DNA of 64,000 nt from Hibiscus mutabilis (Eukaryota; Streptophyta; Magnoliopsida; Malvales; Malvaceae): the NCBI GenBank assembly GCA_019671005.1, contig CM033726.1, positions 24,934,440 to 24,998,439 on the forward strand, read 5' to 3'. The position numbers and the translations under genes were made by a program. Below, piece by piece: positions 1 through 11,675 of the stretch; the stretch's first letter is position 1, and each line of letters opens with the position of its first letter. Below the pieces are notes generated by a model, which worked only from the letters and a program-made list of their open reading frames with translations, did not search any database and was not told the DNA's origin.

Positions 1-301
1 GATTTTAAAATTGTTACGAGATAGACGATAAACAATATTTAAACCGTGTAAAATGTCATAATCGAGTTTACTAATATCATACATCTAATTCATATTACTA
101 GTTAAACATTTTTGTAACTTATTGATAACTTATAAGTTCAATAATACAAAAAAGATGCTAACTAAAAATACGTATACATGCCCACTAGTCTAGGATGCAT
201 AAGTACATACTGAAGTTTTACAGGAAGTAATTTGATTCCCAAAAGTACAGCTCCTTTTTCCGCTAATACTAGTCTGAAACCTACGCGTGAAAAGAGCACA
301 C

Positions 302-318
302 ACTAAGTATAACTTAGT
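302..318. repeat. Perfect 7-bp-arm hairpin in the LTR
   Basis: ACTAAGT-ATA-ACTTAGT is a perfect inverted repeat with a 3-nt loop. Equivalent hairpins with different arm sequence sit in other LTRs of the window (49,717, 55,356, 61,076; weaker at 45,664 and 8305). Confidence 0.7.
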
Positions 319-2451
319 GAGGCAAAAACAATACTATATAACTAAACAACATAACAAGATAACACAGTTCCTACAAAATGGCAAGCGAGTCCCATAACAG
401 GTTATATCAACTTATCATATCACTGAGGTACAGACAGAATACAGATAATTATGTTTCTAAACATAGCAAAATGTATCAAGTATCTGAGTTTATTCACCTG
501 CAGATTAGTATTTTTAAGATAATAGCCTAAGGTATACTGTATGAGATCAAGGTACGTGAGTTATCTGAAATAGACACCGCCTTGTTTAACTGAACAAACA
601 GATGAGTACGTACTCGAGGATGTTCTTTCCCCTTCATATAAGCACCATTGGCTTAGATCTCCAAGGTGGATGTGACACTATAGTAATCACAATAACAGAC
701 ATATATCATAACCGAAAAGGCAGCTGCTAAGACTCTATGGCATGCCAACTATACCTGACTCTCATAATGTAATACTTGGGCAACAAAGATAATATGATCA
801 AAGGTTATCAGATAAATAGAATGGATAGTTCATACCCTAAATAAATCAAATATAATATATAAGCTAAACATACCGTCTTAAGGACAAAATATTATACACA
901 TCACTTGTCAAGCCATTTCCATAAATCATAATATAAAATTTCAGACAATATAATATCATTACTAACTTTTAAGGTTGACTTATCGCAAGCCTTCCTTTTA
1001 ATAACATCACATACATATAAACATTGCACTCACCTGAGTAGTACAAAACCGACCTCACTAAGCTTAATTATGTTCTTTTTCCTTACCTCTCGTACTAGTA
1101 CCTCCTTTAGAATTCTCGAGAACTGTAGAGTATTAATTGAACACATGCACAATACTTGTTAGATTCATATCTAACATTACTTAAACATATTACATAATAT
1201 TCTTAATCGAATATAAAATATTTTCCAAAATTTTCCTTTATTCTTAAGTGATTGCCGAAATAGTTCTTAAGGTCCTTAGTGACCATTTTGGACAATAAAC
1301 CAATTATTCAAGCTTGAATAATAATTTCCCCATATTTCCATTATTATTCATCTACTTTGAACCTTTACTCTTCAATCACTAACCTTTGCTAAAGTGACAT
1401 TTTAGTCACTAATATTACAAATAACTTGCAAACACGTACCAAATACTTAACCCAACATTCCTAAAATTTTTCTCAAATTTTTCCTTTGATTTTAAACAAA
1501 CGCCAAATCGATTCTCCTTTAAACCTTCACTTGCTGAAATGATCCCTTTCCATTTCCTTGTTTGTCATTTTAATCCCTTGCCTCCTAAAATCAATACTAA
1601 CTTTATATAACATATTCGAATCATAAAATCAAATATTCATTTTTTTTACAAAATTACTCCAACATTTCTTCATTTGACCGAATTGGTCACTAACCTTTCA
1701 AAGGTTTTATTTTCATTCAAAAAACATCCTAACATGCTTAAATTAATTTTTCCATCATATATTCTTCATTTCCATTATCAAACCAAAATTCAAGAATAAA
1801 CCCTTCTACTTTTTACCCTTAGCCAAAATGGTCCTTTATTATTCAAGGACTTATTTTTTATCCAATTTAAGCTTGTATAATCTTAATATCTTCAATTCCA
1901 TCACTAGAATAAAATTCAAAACAAATCCCCTTAATTCTTCCTCCAAGCCAAAAAGATCACTTTGGAATCTAATAAAGGATTTTGCATTCCAACTTCATAT
2001 TCATACTCCATGTTTAATAAATCATCCAAATTTATCCTTAATTCAAACCCCTAAATAAAATCCTAAATTCTAGGGTTAGGGTTTATAACTTTGAACATGG
2101 AATTAAACTCAATTCAAGCTTGTTTTCATCTCTACAACACTAGATTTACTTAAATCAAGCCTTAATCCTAACATGTTTCATGAAAATCTAATTTCTCTCT
2201 CTTCAAGAACATGAACTACTCTTCAAATTACCATGCAAAATTACTGTCAAAAGAAAGAGCATTAAGCATAGATCATTTTTTCCAAAGCAACATACCTTGA
2301 TTCTAACTTTGGAGCGTTCAAAATTGCCAAAGAAATTTTTTTGTATTCTTTCCCCTAAGCTTCTTGAACTCACGAAATGGAGAAGAAAGATGAGAAAATT
2401 TTGTTCATCTTTGACTTATAATATTGAATTCAATCCAATATTGCCAATTGT

Positions 2452-2488
2452 AATTAATTAAATGAATTTTAATTTCATTTAATTAATT
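2452..2488. repeat. AT-rich inverted repeat, 15-bp arms
   Basis: AATTAATTAAATGAA and TTCATTTAATTAATT pair perfectly around a 7-nt loop. It lies inside the LTR; the matching part of the 42,726 solo LTR keeps only part of it (near 43,630-43,650). Confidence 0.75.
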
Positions 2489-2917
2489 AATATTAAATCC
2501 AAGGGCTCAAATTAATCCTATCATCAATCAATGGCTAGGATTAAATCTTGAGATGGGAAATTACTAAAATACTCATGCCACTTCCAAAAGATTTCAAAAT
2601 TGCCATTGGAGGCAAAATGACTAACTTGTCCTCAACTATTCACAATTTCATCTAGTTTGCTATTTTTGTAAAAATTTAACTAAATCTAACTGGATTCTAA
2701 CTAGACATATTAAAATATTTATAAAATAATATTTTATGAATTTTCCATAACTTTTGGAACTGTCTTTAAAATTTCAGTTATATCTGATGTATCGATAATT
2801 ACCGAGAATTTTTTATCGGATACAATTCCTCTTAGAAATCTTATAACAATAATCTATTACGAATATTATTGACTCATACGTAATCCTTTTATCAGTCAAA
2901 AATACTGACATAGAACA

Positions 2918-2940
2918 TTCCCAGTAGGTTACCCATCCTA
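2918..2940 (-). promoter_or_regulatory. 5S rRNA box-C-like sequence in LTR
   Basis: On the minus strand it reads TAGGATGGGTAACCTACTGG followed by GAA. This matches the box C region of plant 5S rRNA at 21 of 23 positions (5S sequence recalled, not searched). The upstream box A is only weakly recognisable and its spacing is about 5 nt too long. It may be a decayed 5S-derived promoter or chance. Confidence 0.45.
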
Positions 2941-3381
2941 AATGTTTGATCAAAAATAGATTTTCACATAAACTCCGTACCCAAAATCTGATTCCCGCAG
3001 ATTAATTTCCTATAATCATATCCTATTTATCGTGAAATAAAAATTTTTATTAGGAAAATTATTCCTTAGGAGCCTATACCTTTCCCATCTTTAGACTCTA
3101 GACACTAACTTTTGACATATTGTCATTTTGATCACTAAACTTTATCCTTCAATCCCTATTCCAATTTTTATCAGATTTTAACCACACTTTGCAAGTACCT
3201 TATTCATTTTACTCTCTTTCACATGATGCCTTATAATCTCATAAATTCCTTTTCTAAAGCTCCCAATTTAAGAAATCCTAACTTTTGCCTTTTTGTCATT
3301 TTAGTCACTAAGTTAGCTTTTATGCTATAGTCTTAGTACTAAATGACCCTTAATTGACATAGCAAATTTTGGGGTATTACA

Positions 3382-4900
3382 TGATGATGGAGGAAGCATT
3401 GACTCAAGGTTATTACATTGATACAAGCCATTACTTTGTGCTTTGAGCTTGCTTAAACACAGACCAATGCTACCTATGTCCAAATGCGTACAAAGGCAAA
3501 CAATGTTAAAAAGACAAGTAAAGTTATGGATAAGATTATTCTATAAATAGACAAGAGCAAACATGGAAACAGATTCATGACATTGAGCTTTATTCATGTA
3601 TATGTATTCATCAAGGCCACCATAGTCATTGATTGCATTATTCTCATGGAATCTATTGTTTTGTCATTGTAATATTATTGGTTTACTACCTCACTAGGCA
3701 AAGTATGCCTAATGCATTCATTTCCATGCATCATTTCAGGTTTAAGATTTCTGAGGATGTGATCATGGTACGAGGTTGCAAGTCACTCTCCAAGTCTTTT
3801 GAGTAATGTATCATTGTTCCCTATAACTCCTAGAAATGTGGCATATGGCATGTGTATATGTGTATGTATGTGTAAGCATGAGGGGATGTTATGGAATTGA
3901 AAAAGGTAACTAAGGTAAGTTTACGAAGTGCATAATCATGACATACTAGAATAAGATACGGAATTATGTAATTAAATGTGATTATTGAGGTCTTGCATGC
4001 ATTGGTGAGAAAAAAGGACATAAGGTCTATGTAAACAAGTTATAAAATCGCTATCTTGATGCTATGATGTTAGCTATGTATTGCATGATAAGGAATAAGT
4101 CTAAAATGATGCATTTTGTGTATATGTATTGTTCACTATGTTGAAAAGACTAAATTATGAAATATGTCATGTTGGTGTTTTGGTAAAAGTGAAAAAATGC
4201 CTAAAGTGCTCTAACAAGAGAAAACATAGTAAATGGATTCGTATAGGTATGAAATTTGGCATGTATCTAGATTTGATGATTATAAACTTGCTAGTAAAAT
4301 TTGGCAATCATTGGATAAGATTAAGGCCCCTAATTTGATTAAAAACCAGATTAAATCTGTCATTACAGGTCTGTCTGTACCGATACGGGTGATGGCGAAT
4401 CATTACGAGTGTGCAATTTGGGGTATAAGTATAAGGGCATACCGATATAGCTACTGTAGTATCTGTACGTGTTATCGAATCTAGAAAATTATTGTAGCGT
4501 TGTATCGACGCCGTACTAATCCCTAAAGTTGACCAAATTAACGTTGACCATGCATACGATACCAAGTGTCGGTATGAGCTTAATGGAATTAACCGTTTTA
4601 ACAGACATGGAAGGCGTAGCAATACGGCTTTAAGCATATTCGTACGGCCAATCATCACTAGAATCTGAGACCAGCATTGAGTACCAATACGGATGTACCT
4701 GTACCGGTACGACACCTAATGTTTATAATTTCCTTAACGACCATGACATAGGTGTACCGATACGACCTATTCGAGTATCGATACTGAGGTAAGAAGTTAG
4801 TTAAAAGATAATTAAGAAGGTTTCTAAACATTGTAATTTGGTCACTGAATGTTTATAAGACTTAATTTAAGGTACAGACGGACTCTGATTGCACTAAAAA
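3382..4900. other. Unassigned intergenic DNA
   Basis: No convincing coding frame or RNA gene. The right part (4370-4790) is rich in words such as TACCGATAC, TATCGATAC and ACCGGTAC in both orientations (see findings). The rest is AT-rich and probably old repeat sequence. Confidence 0.5.
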
Positions 4901-5089
4901 TTTGTAGGCAAGATATTCATGCATTGAATTTCACATTGGTAACTCTAATTTTAGACAAGACCCTGTAGTTTACTGGTTTTACAATTTAGTCCTTAAATTT
5001 GTATGTTATCAATTGGTCCTAAATTATAAATTGGGTAAACTTTATTGATTAGAAATGTTTATTGTACTGCATTACAAGTGATTGATACA

Positions 5090-5750
5090 TAATTTATTGC
5101 ATAAATTATCGTAATCATTGATCTGGTCACCGTATTGTTTGCTAGTAACGCTTTCCAACTTGGATTCCTACCAGACCGAGAAAAGGATGTTACACTGATT
5201 CCTTAATGCCTTGTGCAAGGAACTCCAAATCTCAAAATAATCTTGGATCTCAATCACACACAATGGAAATAGGTACATCACTTAACATTTCAATCTTTCA
5301 GATGTATAGCTTAGCATATTTATTCATTAAGTAATCAGTCTAAATTGGATTGGAAGTATGTAACTTGGTCATATTCTACATGCAACCACCTAAATTGAAC
5401 CCTTCTTAGTCGGGTCAGTGTCACTCTCTTTTATTTCCATAGAGGAATGGAAATCGATTGCACACTTGATGTTCCGTCTTTATTTGATAGCATGTTAAGC
5501 ACTTATCAACAAATTTAGTTACAACTATTTTCATACCTGATCACCAATAATAATTTTTTAGATCTTAATATATCTTATTGCCTCCTAGATGAGTCATCAC
5601 TAAATTACAGTCCTCTTCAGTAAGAAGTTATTATTTCCATTCATTATCATCAAGGACATAACTCTCCCTCGACATTACAAACATCCATCAGACTTAACTT
5701 CAAAGTCTTTGATTCACCATTTTCAATTTGCTTAATTTTATCCTGACATT
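5090..5750 (-). pseudogene. Integrase remnant of the chromovirus relic
   Basis: On the minus strand, a segment near 5340-5290 reads like the KYAKLYI...LSDVPISIV stretch that precedes the second catalytic Asp of gypsy integrases. Near 5250-5170 a match to DPR-x-F and FWSSLHKAL appears, with in-frame stops replacing Ser/Arg codons. A further piece near 5470-5440 may be the PEWKW segment. The gene is clearly dead, with at least three stops and several frame changes. The lineage assignment rests on neighbouring RT and RNase H motifs. I could not place the zinc-binding N-terminus with certainty. Confidence 0.6.
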
Positions 5751-5938
5751 TCTCATCTTTTAATTAGCGATCTTTAGTCCGACCTAACTAAGTGGGTTTA
5801 AGCTAAAGTGCGGTAATTAACATACCATTCTTTTTCAATTATAGTTGCACATTTATTGCTCTTAAAATAGAGAATATCTTTCAACTAAGTGCATTGGCTA
5901 CTATATTAACCTTTCCAAGATAGTAGCCAATCACAACA

Positions 5939-6240
5939 TCATAATCCTTGAGGAGTTCTATTTATCTCATTTACCTCATATTCTGATCTTTTTGGGTCAT
6001 CAAGCATTTTTTTTTTTACTTTTATAATCGTGAAGACATAACATCGCTCACAATACAAAAGATGCCACCAAATTTTCAAAGAAAATATTACTACGCCTAA
6101 CTCTAGATCATGAGTCGAATAATTTCTCTTGTGAGTCTTGATTTTTCGTGATGCATATGCCACTAATTTACCCTTTTACATTTATATGTATTCTAATTCA
6201 TTATAAAAAGCATTATTGAAGAGTGTAAAATCTTTTGTAC
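5939..6240 (-). pseudogene. RNase H remnant of the chromovirus relic
   Basis: The minus-strand frame contains AYASRKIKTHKRNYSTHDLE followed by LGVVIFSLKIWWHLLYCE. This is the standard gypsy RNase H block in which the conserved Glu of the THDLE motif precedes a hydrophobic helix. It lies in the expected place between RT (right) and integrase (left). A frame break follows after about 50 residues: the usual phrase after the E-rich segment is replaced by an unrelated tail ending at 5939. It is non-functional and confirms element orientation. Confidence 0.8.
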
Positions 6241-6289
6241 CAACACTGGAGCATTTGTCATATTCTCTCTCTTTTATTTTATTTTCTTC

Positions 6290-6860
6290 TTTTTTTTTAA
6301 ATTCAATCAAATTCATTCGATCTTGGAAATATAGCCTAAAAATGTAATCCAAAATTCACATTCAAACAACCTCAAATGTCTAGAATTCGTACTTGGACAA
6401 CTTGGCATACAATTTCTTTTCTTGTAAAATTCATAATACCACCCGAAATTATAAATCATAATCTTCCATAGTCTTTGGGTACTCGAAATATCATCATTGA
6501 ATACCATGGCAAGCCGATCTAAATACAATTTAGAACACTCACTTTATCAAATTCATGAATGTTGCTGGAGCATTAGCATGGCCAAAAAGGCACCACTATG
6601 AATTCATAGTGCCCAAACCGTGTCTTGAAAATAATTTTAGGAATATTCTCCTCCTTGACTATCAATTGATATACCTCGATTGAAGATTAATTTTGGAGAA
6701 CACTTCTGCTCCATTCAATTGATTGAAGGGATCACCAATCTACATGAGCCATTATCTATTCTTTACAACCAATTTATTTAACTGGCGATAATCAATACAT
6801 AATCTCATTGAACCCCTTTTTTACAAATAATATTGTAATTCCCCAAAGTAATATATTATG
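6290..6860 (-). pseudogene. Reverse transcriptase remnant of the chromovirus relic
   Basis: Near 6810-6770 the minus strand encodes GSMRLCIDYRQLNKLVVKN, the conserved N-terminal RT block. Near 6580-6540 comes NAPATFMNLIK, and near 6525-6490 YLDRLAMVFNDDIS, the catalytic block with its paired Asp residues still present. The next block (CEFWITFLGYIS, 6350-6315) is the usual segment after the catalytic motif. Stops and at least two frame changes separate the blocks. The family motif has F/Y-x-DD; here it is FNDD. Confidence 0.8.
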
Positions 6861-7229
6861 TCGTATAAAACCTCAATCCAATATTTAATGTAACTGAACC
6901 TTTAACTCTCTTATTTCTGTAAGAGACATTTGTACAATACCTTTGATATAATTCCAATACAGAGAAAGCACAAATCTTAAATTTCATGTCACGATCAAAT
7001 GGTAACCCTGGCAGTTCCTGAGGGAACACATCCTGTTATTCATTGATAGTTGGGATACTTTCCAAGTTCACCTTTGAATACTTGTATGTTCACAACATAA
7101 GCTAGAAAGTTCTTACATCCCTATGATAGCAGTTTCCAAAAAAAAACTGTTGAATCACATTGATCAGAAAAATCTGATTTTTCCCTCATCATTACAATCT
7201 CTAAACTTTCTGGTTCCTTTTAGAACTAT

Positions 7230-7560
7230 TCGTTTCAAGCAAAATTTCATAATCATATAATAGGCGAATAACCATTCCATGCCTAGCATAATCACAATTC
7301 ATAAAGAAGCAACTCCATTAAGCTTATTAAAATTCGATTTCTTTGAATTACTATCGAGTAATTCTTACAAATTTAACTTGGTCTTTTGCTATGTCCCAAG
7401 AGATAAGTTACTACCACATCGAGCTTTCCCTAACCATCACAACCAAGCCATTTTGTATCATTTTTTATATTTATCAAACCAATAGTATATCGACATTGGT
7501 TTTCCATCAATACTCCACCTAAAGTCTAACACTTCAAGACTTCTCAGCCCTCTAGCAATA
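7230..7560 (-). pseudogene. Protease-region remnant
   Basis: Near 7290-7260 the minus strand carries a LGMEWL-like phrase in a shifted frame, which in Ty3/gypsy elements marks the end of the aspartic protease fold just before the linker to RT. The catalytic Asp-Ser-Gly segment could not be read with confidence. It is in the right position between primer site and RT. It is heavily decayed. Confidence 0.45.
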
Positions 7561-7917
7561 AAAGTATAAGGAACTTAGGGTTGAATTTATCAAAAATCAT
7601 ATCCATGGATCAAAATAATAAAACTTGGTTTAACTAGGCATTTCCAACTTCACCAGCACTTTAACATCACATTGAGTGAAAAACGATTAATGATTAACCT
7701 TGTTACTACTTTTATGGGCCTCATTCTTACCCAACTGTTCAATCGCTCGATGCGATCTCTCAACTTCAGACATCTATAACTTTATACAATCAATTCAATA
7801 AGCAGTTGCATCAAGTCGCTCAAGCATCAATACAGTAATAATGACATCCTAGTGGTATGTATACACTTACTAACTGACAACAAGCTTTGTTTGGATCCAG
7901 AACCGGCTAAACATATA

Positions 7918-7929
7918 GATCTGATACCA
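7918..7929 (-). other. Primer-binding site, initiator Met tRNA
   Basis: On the minus strand this reads TGGTATCAGATC, 11 of 12 identical to the TGGTATCAGAGC complement of the tRNA-iMet 3' end. It lies 5 nt after the LTR end at 7935, in the right orientation for minus-strand elements. Confidence 0.85.
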
Positions 7930-7934
7930 ATAAG

Positions 7935-10402
7935 TGTAACACCCCCTTCCTGTATTCGTTACCAAACACGAGTCGGTCATGTTACAAAACCAATATAGTA
8001 CAGACAATGAATTTTATTCAAAATGCTATAAATTTAAAAAACTTTGAAAATATTTAAATTGACTTGTTCACAAAATCAGAGCGCCTTTACTTTACGAAAA
8101 ATAAATTAACTGTTTGATAAATAACATACTCTAAACCAAAATAGACAAATTTATCACATCTATACATGCCACTAAAATTAATTAAAAAAACTCAAGTAGG
8201 ATGTCATTACTGTAGTAGCTTGATGAAAATTTTATGAACTTGATGCAACGTCTTACTTACACCAATGTCTCGAACCACCTACGTGTGCACAGGCAAAACA
8301 CACGCTAAGTACGAACATAGTAAGGCATTATAATGTAATCATAAAATTAATAAGTAATTAACTTTAAAAAATATAGTATAGATAATTATTATTCAAACCC
8401 ATTTCAAATCAATATTGCTTTAAAGAAAGGATGAATAATATCAAAATCATTCTGTAAAAGTTCTTTTATACCAATAGCCCAAGAAGTACGTATAGAGAGA
8501 AACTAAGTATACGAGTCGTGTAGTCCCAGACTACTAGGCCATAAAGCCCAAAAATCGATAGACCATATAGGCCGAAAATCAATAGACATATAAAGTGTCG
8601 ATGTACTCCCAAAGTGCTAAGCACTGAAGTGTTGTGTAGTCCCAGACTATAGGCCATAAAGACCGATGAACTCCCAGAGTTCTAGACACAAAAATGTCGG
8701 CACATCTGCTAGACTTTTTGGCATGCCACTATACTGTAACTCTCAATGGTAATCTTGAGAAATAAAACAATATCATTACCTTTGTAATGTATCATTCTGT
8801 AGATGGTAAATAACTCAGATAGATAAATAAAAATAATGGAGCAGTTCATACTCCATTATACCATAAATCATTCTGTAACATATCATCGACATATGATAAT
8901 AAAATTATCATAAACAAAACACAATAAGACAGTTCATACCCTATCATGTGCAAAACCATTTCTTTTTACCTATGTTAATATTATATTTTACATAAAAATT
9001 GATATTACCAATTTGGTAAAATTGTATAGGTCGACTTATCGCAAGTCTTCCTAAATGCATTTTAAAACAGATAAATGCACTCAACTTGAAACTTCTTATC
9101 CCAAACAAAATTGTGAGTATTAAGAGAACTTCAACTTGGTCATTGCTTTATCTACTGAATTTCCATTTTCTCGCGTTTACTTGAGTGCTTCACATTCATC
9201 CCTTGCATGCACAAATTAATAACACCAATAAGGTACTCATTTTATAATATGTCAGTCTGCGCTACTTTCAAAGAAATATTTCAATAAAATAATCTACAAC
9301 TCAGAATTAAATTTTCTTTTTTTTGACAGAAACTAGATTCGATAAGCTTTTCAACCATATAAATTAATAGCCCAAATTCAACTTGTACGATTTATGACGA
9401 ATTTTCAAAGTCAAATTCCAGTGCTAAATTTCAGAGCAGACTGCTACTCCGTTTTCTGACCTTTCATCACTTAAAATTTGATATCTTTTGATATACAAAT
9501 CGAAATTAGTCACCGTTTGTTTTAAACAAAAATAGACTGAACCAGGAATGCAATGATATTTGTCTCACTTTTTAATCATTTTTATGGAATTTTTGGTGAA
9601 TTTCCAAACTCACTGCCAAAGACTAAAATTCTGGACAGATTCCATAATTCACATCTTTAGCATCATTTAACCATTCCAACACTTTGAATTAACCTTGAAT
9701 TAAATTATTCCAACATTTTCCCTTTCATTTTAAACCCAAAATATAACTTAAATACTTAAACCTTAAATTAAGCACTAATTAACTGAATTGTATTCCATCA
9801 AGAATACATCAATTTCAACTTCAATCAAGTATGGAAAAGCTAAATAAACACTAAATCCTTCATAATCCATCTTTAGTTCACTTGAATCCCTAAATCCTAA
9901 ACTATCTCTCTTCAAGTTTCAAGAGCATCCTTCAACTATTCCATGAAATTTTTATACCAAAAGATAGAGAATTCAAAGAGGAACAATTTCATATTTCATG
10001 TCTAACATCAAATTCCAAGTTTTAAAGATCAAAATTCACAAAAATTCAACTTACCTTGGCTTTGGTAGAAACTCACGGCTACTTGGGAAAAGATGAACAA
10101 AAATTTGTTCCAACTTTCCATTATTTTATGCCACTTGTTATCTTTTATTTCCATAAATAATAAAAATATCTTCTTAATAGTAAAATAACTATTTTACCCT
10201 TGAATCCAAGCTCCACATTATGTCACAAGTCACTTTTCTTCATCCAATGACCTAAATTTAATCTTGAGTTAGTAGTTTACCAATTTGCCCTTGAACTATA
10301 TGGCCACCAAACTTTCATTTTATTTATTTTGGTCACTTCACTTTGCACATCAAACTTTCAATCTTATCATTTCAGTCACTGACCAAACTTTGGGGTATTA
10401 CA
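7935..10402 (-). mobile_element. 5' LTR (2.47 kb) of the chromovirus relic
   Basis: Plus-strand ends are TGTAACACCCCC at 7935 and TTTGGGGTATTACA at 10402. On the minus strand the LTR therefore starts TGTAATACCCC and ends GGGGGTGTTACA, and it is followed directly by the iMet primer site. No coding. It shares short modules with the other LTRs here: a GGCATGCC stretch near 8720 (also near 738) and the CTAAGTA...TAG-TAAGGCA module near 8305. Confidence 0.85.
8515..8705. repeat. Short duplicated module in LTR
   Basis: GTGTAGTCCCAGACTA followed by a stretch ending GGCCATAAAG occurs near 8518 and again near 8635. Between and after them lie short phrases such as AAGTGTCGATG and GAAGTGTTGTG, which resemble in reverse complement the hairpin units of the 42,726 solo LTR. 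Confidence 0.6.
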
Positions 10403-10942
10403 CAGGGTGTATGTTTCGATGCTTCGTGACCAAGCCTCACCCATAGAGTGTACGTTCCCGATGCTGTGTGACTCGGGCTTCACTCTAATATTGTTGTGGT
10501 GTGGTTTTTAGGTTGCTGCTTTGCATGCAAATGAGCCCCATCGGAGTAGGACTTTAGGCTCATTAATGTGATCAAGAGTACAGTACTTAGACTTGTTGGG
10601 TAAAGTGTTCATAGGACCCTTGATTTATGTATGTAATACTGATTTTGGATTTATTGATCATGCTGAATGTTTTAATCAACTTGGTTTTTAGATTGGAGCT
10701 TTTATGTAAATGTTTTAACTGTTTTGTATTACATTATCTTATGACATGTATGGATTTTATGAAATGATTGTGGTTTGTGCTAAATCTAATTGAAAATTTT
10801 CATGCATGGGTTTGAGTTTAAGACCCAAATATGACGTGGGTTTAGTGCGTTACATGAACTTTTTGTAAGCATGCAAGTTGCAATGCATAAATATTAACTC
10901 CAAGAGTATTATTATATAGGCTAAATGTTTAAATAAGTGTGA
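10403..10942. other. Intergenic spacer with a 41-bp imperfect duplication
   Basis: No gene seen. At 10,405-10,486 a 41-bp phrase is present twice with substitutions: GGGTGTATGTTTCGATGCTT, then GAGTGTACGTTCCCGATGCT. The rest is AT-rich and unassigned. Confidence 0.5.
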
Positions 10943-11675
10943 CCCTGTTTGGCAATTAGTTGATAGCGGATAGCGGATTACATTAGCGGATAGCATTAGC
11001 TGATTTGACTAGCAGATTACTTTAGCTGATTGCATAAAGTTGTTTGGTAAAATTAACTGATAGCTAATAGTTGTTTGATTATTTAAACAAGCAAAATGAC
11101 ATATAAGGACATGACTATATTCGATACTTGTTTGAATAAATTATTAGTTACTAACATTATGTAAATATTAATATTAATTAGGTTATGAAAATTAATTTTT
11201 TTAATATCATTACTGAGCATATAAAGGATGTACATATTATTTTTTTAGTTTTGAAATTATTTTTTGATATAATTTTAATATTTATTAAATTTAAATGTGT
11301 ACATTAATTTCTTATTTATGAAATTATATTTTGAATATAATTTTATTAATTATTAGATTTATATGTATTTATTAATTTATATATTAATTTCTTATTATGA
11401 TTTTTTTAATTTTACTAGTTATTCAAATTTATGTTATTTAAAGAAATTTTTTTATAATTATCAAAGATAAAATAGTCTTTACAAGTCTTTTATTAAAACC
11501 TCTAACTCAAAAGGATCTTAAAAGGATCTTTTTCAATATGATAGATTTCACTTCAATCCGCTATTACAATAATCTATTTACCAAATATTCAAATTAGCAG
11601 ATTTGACTGGTCAAACCTTTAAAAAAGCTTTAAACCTCTAATTTTAACTCAAAAAGTTGTTTACCAAACAAAGCC
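10943..11675. mobile_element. hAT-like MITE
   Basis: The left end CCCTGTTTGGCAA and the inverted right end (reverse complement GGCTTTGTTTGGTAA) share TGTTTGG-AA, typical of hAT-type non-autonomous elements. The subterminal parts carry AGCTGATT/AGCAGATTTGACT words in both orientations. The middle is AT-rich with no ORF. An 8-bp target duplication could not be matched, so exact limits are uncertain. Confidence 0.55.

Larger units (their letters stand above)
1..3381 (-). mobile_element. LTR of a gypsy-type retroelement, truncated by the window edge
   Basis: The right end reads TTTTGGGGTATTACA at 3381, the reverse complement of a TGTAATACCCC LTR start. The segment next to it (about 3180-3380) matches, in reverse complement, the first 200 bp of the solo LTR starting at 42,726. 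Further homology is visible near 2370-2700 against 43,380-43,760. No coding frame is convincing. The other end lies outside the window, so solo versus full-length status is unknown. No polypurine tract lies to the right of 3381, so it is not the 3' LTR of the neighbouring chromovirus relic. Confidence 0.8.
4900..7934 (-). mobile_element. Degenerate internal region of a chromovirus-like Ty3/gypsy element
   Basis: Read on the minus strand from the primer-binding site at 7929, recognisable pol pieces follow in order: protease, reverse transcriptase, RNase H, integrase. That order is Ty3/gypsy, and the iMet primer site with this LTR style is usual for Tekay/Del-type chromoviruses. All parts have stops and frameshifts. 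Only about 0.4 kb separates the primer site from the protease, so most of gag is missing. The 3' LTR was not found. The left limit is approximate. Confidence 0.7.

Noticed and set aside
4129..4715. Overlapping ORFs near the GATAC-word cluster
   Set aside because: They overlap in three frames on both strands with no family motif; composition reflects the repeated words.
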